In this document: positions 6,077 to 8,135 of the stretch, in pieces
Layout of the letters: every line of letters begins with the position of its first letter
Numbering within the stretch: the first letter of the stretch is position 1
Assembly (NCBI GenBank): GCA_026706425.1
Contig: JAPOYW010000547.1
Location: forward strand, 1-8,135
Length of the DNA: 8,135 nucleotides
Direction of reading: 5' to 3'
Source of the DNA: Gammaproteobacteria bacterium
GTDB taxonomy: Bacteria > Pseudomonadota > Gammaproteobacteria > Pseudomonadales > Azotimanducaceae
Translations under genes and position numbers: made by a program
Notes under the pieces: model-generated
What the model was told of the DNA's origin: nothing
Database searches by the model: none
The model's input: the letters and a program-made list of their open reading frames with translations, nothing else

Positions 6077-6385
6077 TCATCCAATGTACGGAGGGGCGCG
6101 TGGTCCGTGCTCCTTGGCGATCCTCCAGGGAACCAAAACGACAACTACGCGTACATCGACAATGACGTCGGGGAGACGGAACCCCTGGATGGACGGCGCG
6201 GTCGTGGCGGCACTCTCCAGGCGGTCGGCGTGGACGCAAACGGTGCAGGGCCCGTCTCCTTCGTCGAATGGGTGATCTACATCGTGCAGCGTTGCGCCGA
6301 CAAGCGCTCCAGCTAAGACGCAAAGGCGTAGCGCCGTGGCCGCCCGCCCGTGGCGCTCAGGAGTGTCGCCGCGCAAACGAACCAT
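6077..6385 (-). CDS. Small His/Cys-motif membrane protein preceding zrgA
   Basis: A 102-aa protein. A basic, Arg-rich N-terminus is followed by a hydrophobic helix (about 18-33). Next comes a metal-ligand-like segment with H34, D35, D37, H38, then C47-T-V-C50, H52 and D54. A second hydrophobic stretch (about 74-86) precedes a tail ending in RAPPYIG. This plan (helix, H-x3-H and C-x2-C segment, helix, R-x-PP tail) resembles short exported or membrane proteins often found beside metal-uptake genes, such as DUF2946-like or DUF2607-like families. I cannot assign a family with certainty. The segment between the helices is probably periplasmic and could bind zinc or copper. The ATG at 6383-6385 has only a weak ribosome site. 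It lies 29 nt after the peroxiredoxin stop and 50 nt before zrgA, on the same strand. The opposite-strand and alternative-frame readings here lack any such pattern. Confidence 0.7.
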   Translation of the reverse strand: MVRLRGDTPERHGRAATALRLCVLAGALVGATLHDVDHPFDEGDGPCTVCVHADRLESAATTAPSIQGFRLPDVIVDVRVVVVLVPWRIAKEHGPRAPPYIG

Positions 6386-6414
6386 GGTTCGCCGGCAAAC
6401 GCCCGGGGCAAGTC

Positions 6415-6894
6415 CTAGAGAGCTTCGAGAATCGCTTCCGCCTTGCTCACCTCGAACGCACCGGGTGCTTCCACCGCGAGCTTGGTGACGACCCCGTCGT
6501 CAACGATCATGGCATAGCGTTCCGAGCGGGTGCCTAGGCCGAATCCGCGACCATCCATTTCGAGCCCGATGGCCGCCGTGAATTCGCCATTGCCGTCTCC
6601 GGCCATGACCAACTCCCCGGCATTCCTATCCGCACCCCAGGCGTCCATCACGAACGCATCGTTGACTGCAACGCAGACGATGCTGTCCACGCCCTTGGCC
6701 TTGATCTCATCGGCGTTGACGACATAGCCCGGCAGGTGCGCCTGGGAGCAGGTCGGCGTGAACGCACCGGGGACCGCGAACAGGACCACCTTCTTCCCGC
6801 CAAAGAGTTCACCGGTGGTGACCGCGGTCGGTCTGCCGTCCTGCATCACGTGCAGGGTCGCCTCCGGTAGCCTATCGCCTTCTTGAATCGCCAT
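6415..6894 (-). CDS. Peroxiredoxin, Prx5 type (thiol peroxidase)
   Basis: A 159-aa cytosolic thiol peroxidase that reduces hydrogen peroxide and alkyl hydroperoxides. PGAFTPTCS carries the peroxidatic Cys C49 with the usual Pro/Thr neighbours (P42, T46). C74 in DSIVCVAVND is the second Cys typical of this family but is not the usual resolving residue. GLGTRSERYAMIVDDG contains the conserved Arg near the active site. No glutaredoxin domain is fused, and no C-terminal resolving Cys is present, so it likely works as a 1-Cys enzyme or with glutathione/glutaredoxin. The ATG at 6892-6894 follows AAGGA (6901-6905) with 6-nt spacing. It is first in the minus-strand run and its stop is only 29 nt from the small His/Cys gene, so it may be co-transcribed with the zrg genes. 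Confidence 0.93.
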   Translation of the reverse strand: MAIQEGDRLPEATLHVMQDGRPTAVTTGELFGGKKVVLFAVPGAFTPTCSQAHLPGYVVNADEIKAKGVDSIVCVAVNDAFVMDAWGADRNAGELVMAGDGNGEFTAAIGLEMDGRGFGLGTRSERYAMIVDDGVVTKLAVEAPGAFEVSKAEAILEAL

Positions 6895-7048
6895 GTTCGT
6901 TCCTTAGGATCGTGGGTCGGAAAAGGGCCGAGTTTACTGCACAGACCGTGATGGATCGATGCTCGCCCGGCATCCATGTCCTCGTCGATCCCGGAACCGT
7001 GTTTCGCCGTGCTACCGTATCTTCATCCGGGGCACGACAAGGTCTCCC
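6895..7048. other. Divergent intergenic region between peroxiredoxin and MOSC genes
   Basis: This 154-nt gap must hold promoters for both directions. On the minus strand TAAACT (6931-6936) is a plausible -10 box placed about 37 nt before the peroxiredoxin ATG, with only a poor -35 (TCGATC, 6954-6959, 17-nt spacing). On the plus strand TATCTT (7018-7023) could be a -10 for the MOSC gene but lacks a matching -35. A small hairpin, GATGC/GCATC with a 7-nt loop (6958-6974), lies near the middle. I see no clear OxyR, Zur or Fur site. Confidence 0.4.
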
Positions 7049-7501
7049 ATGACCGGCAATATCGAAGCCATCTACGTTTCCGCGAACCATGGCGAACCAA
7101 AGGAGTCAATCCCGCACGCCGAGCTACGCGCGAATGTCGGGTTGATCGGCGACCGGTACGCCGGAGGCGGCGTCGTCTCCATCATCGAGGCCGAAGCCGT
7201 GGAAGCGTTCAACGAGTCCACGGGCCTAAGCGTGTCGGCGGACGAGACAGGCCGCAACGTCGTCACCCGTGGAATCCGCCTGAACGACTTGGTGGGGCGA
7301 ACTTTCCGCCTCGGCGGGGCGACCCTCAAGGGCTTCGAACTCTGCGAACCGTGTCTCGTCCTGGGCAGCCGCTTGGCAACCGCGTCGGTTAGGCCCCACG
7401 AAGTCGTGAAGGCGTTTACCCATAGCGCCGGCATCCGGGCGCTCGTTGTCGCCTCGGGGCGAGTCTCTCCCGGCGACGATATCGAGGTGAGGATCGCGTA
7501 G
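7049..7501 (+). CDS. Small MOSC-domain protein
   Basis: A 150-aa stand-alone MOSC (molybdenum cofactor sulfurase C-terminal) domain. MOSC domains bind molybdenum cofactor or carry sulfur to it; short bacterial forms are linked to handling of Moco, N-hydroxylated bases or sulfur transfer. The substrate here is unknown. GLIGDRYAGG (31-40) is the early conserved segment. GRNVVTRGIRLNDLVGRTF (68-86) is the central one, and FELCEPC (96-102) holds the conserved cysteines C99 and C102, of which one is the usual sulfur-carrying residue. The closing GVRALV-like strand and PGDDIEV end the fold. The ATG at 7049 has AAGG 6 nt upstream. The open frame extends to an ATG at 6959, but those 30 extra residues are Arg/Pro-rich and precede the conserved fold. 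The next gene begins 23 nt downstream on the same strand. Confidence 0.9.
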   Translation: MTGNIEAIYVSANHGEPKESIPHAELRANVGLIGDRYAGGGVVSIIEAEAVEAFNESTGLSVSADETGRNVVTRGIRLNDLVGRTFRLGGATLKGFELCEPCLVLGSRLATASVRPHEVVKAFTHSAGIRALVVASGRVSPGDDIEVRIA

Positions 7502-7524
7502 GGCGTCGAGACCGACGCAGGCCC

Positions 7525-8135
7525 GTGGACACCCGGTCCCGAGAGCGTCGCGCCCTCCTCTACGCACTGACGAGCGTTGCCCTTTGGTCCACCGTGGCCA
7601 CGGGGTTCAAGCTGGGTCTACGCGACTTGGCGCCGGTGCAACTGCTGTTGCTCGGCTGCGTCGTCGCGCTCGTCTTCTTCGCCGCCGCCCGAGGGTTCGC
7701 TAGCGCGAAACTGAGCCTGCGCCAGCACCTTGCGGCCGCCGCGCTCGGCCTGGTCAACCCGTTCGCCTACTACCTGATCCTGTTCGAAGCCTACGACCGG
7801 CTTCCGGCGCAGATCGCGCAACCGCTCAACTTCACCTGGGCGATCGCGCTGGCGCTGCTGGCCATGCCGCTACTACGACAAAGACTGTCCGCGCGGGGCT
7901 GGATCGGCGTCGTGGTCGGCTACGTCGGGGTCGTGGTGATCCTGACCAAGGGAGAGTTCGACGGCCTCGCCCACTTCGACCCCGCCGGTGTGGCCCTGGC
8001 CCTCGGCAGCGCGTTGATCTGGGCCTGGTACTGGATCATGACCGTTCGCCTCGGCATCCACCCGGTTCCACTCATGCTGAACGGATTCGCGGTCGCGCAG
8101 GAGGGGGTCGAGGTCGTGGCCGAAGGCGGGGGTGA
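7525..8135 (+). CDS. EamA/DMT-family transporter (3' end outside window)
   Basis: The first 203 residues of an inner-membrane drug/metabolite transporter family protein, read from a GTG at 7525-7527; the frame stays open to the window end. Hydrophobic helices fall at about 10-27, 38-55, 69-87, 95-116, 125-141 and 154-174. YDRLPAQIAQPLNFTWAI (90-107) matches the signature of the EamA repeat in which helix 4 follows a short polar turn, and WIGVVVGYVGVVVILTKG (126-143) is the typical helix 5. DMT proteins export or import small metabolites; the substrate is not predictable. The start is uncertain because the ribosome site is weak (GCAGG), but no other in-frame start gives a full first helix. It may form a two-gene unit with MOSC. 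The last dozen residues (from 8095) are unusually charged and Gly-rich for a helix. Confidence 0.82.
   Translation, partial: MDTRSRERRALLYALTSVALWSTVATGFKLGLRDLAPVQLLLLGCVVALVFFAAARGFASAKLSLRQHLAAAALGLVNPFAYYLILFEAYDRLPAQIAQPLNFTWAIALALLAMPLLRQRLSARGWIGVVVGYVGVVVILTKGEFDGLAHFDPAGVALALGSALIWAWYWIMTVRLGIHPVPLMLNGFAVAQEGVEVVAEGGG

Noticed and set aside
6027..6323. N-terminal extension of ZrgA to 6323
   Set aside because: The extension is Arg-rich and overlaps the small His/Cys gene; the start at 6026 gives a signal peptide and a GGAG at good spacing.
6386..6414. Possible terminator between peroxiredoxin and the small His/Cys gene
   Set aside because: The GC-rich bases (including CCCGGG) do not give a consistent stem and lack a T-tract, so read-through is more likely.

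Overview
The window (high GC, roughly 60-65% by eye) reads as part of a gammaproteobacterial chromosome. The pointers are a PBP1B-type class A penicillin-binding protein, a SPOR-domain lipoprotein, and a DUF2796 (ZrgA) / ABC / DUF3299 cluster, all families typical of Gammaproteobacteria. Coding density is very high. I see no rRNA, tRNA, insertion sequence, CRISPR or phage signal. The genus cannot be fixed from this sequence.

Positions 1-2400 (+ strand) deal with the cell wall: the 3' part of mrcB (PBP1B, cut by the left window edge), then a SPOR-domain outer-membrane lipoprotein. This unit meets the next one tail to tail, with only 13 nt between stop codons.

Positions 2414-6894 (- strand) hold a tightly packed run of seven genes. 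In transcription order they are a Prx5-type peroxiredoxin, a small two-helix membrane protein with an H-x3-H ... C-x2-C-x-H motif, the His/Asp-rich periplasmic protein ZrgA (DUF2796), a LolD/MacB-type ATPase, an FtsX/MacB-type four-helix permease, a VOC (glyoxalase-fold) protein, and a DUF3299 exported protein. ZrgA, ATPase, permease and DUF3299 together match the layout of the zinc-regulated zrg locus known from Vibrio. The peroxiredoxin, the small His/Cys protein and the VOC gene lodged between permease and DUF3299 are the local additions. This cluster is the most interesting part of the window: a probable zinc-handling envelope system whose transporter has a mechanotransmission fold rather than an importer fold.

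Positions 6895-7048 are a divergent intergenic region. From 7049 (+ strand) come a small MOSC-domain protein and a 3'-truncated EamA/DMT-family membrane transporter that runs off the right edge.

Several starts needed revision from the longest reading frames. ZrgA starts at 6026, the ATPase at 5388, the permease at 4670 (strong Shine-Dalgarno) and MOSC at 7049. The DUF3299 gene has no ATG/GTG giving a complete signal peptide; a CTG at 2921-2923 behind a good Shine-Dalgarno is the best candidate.
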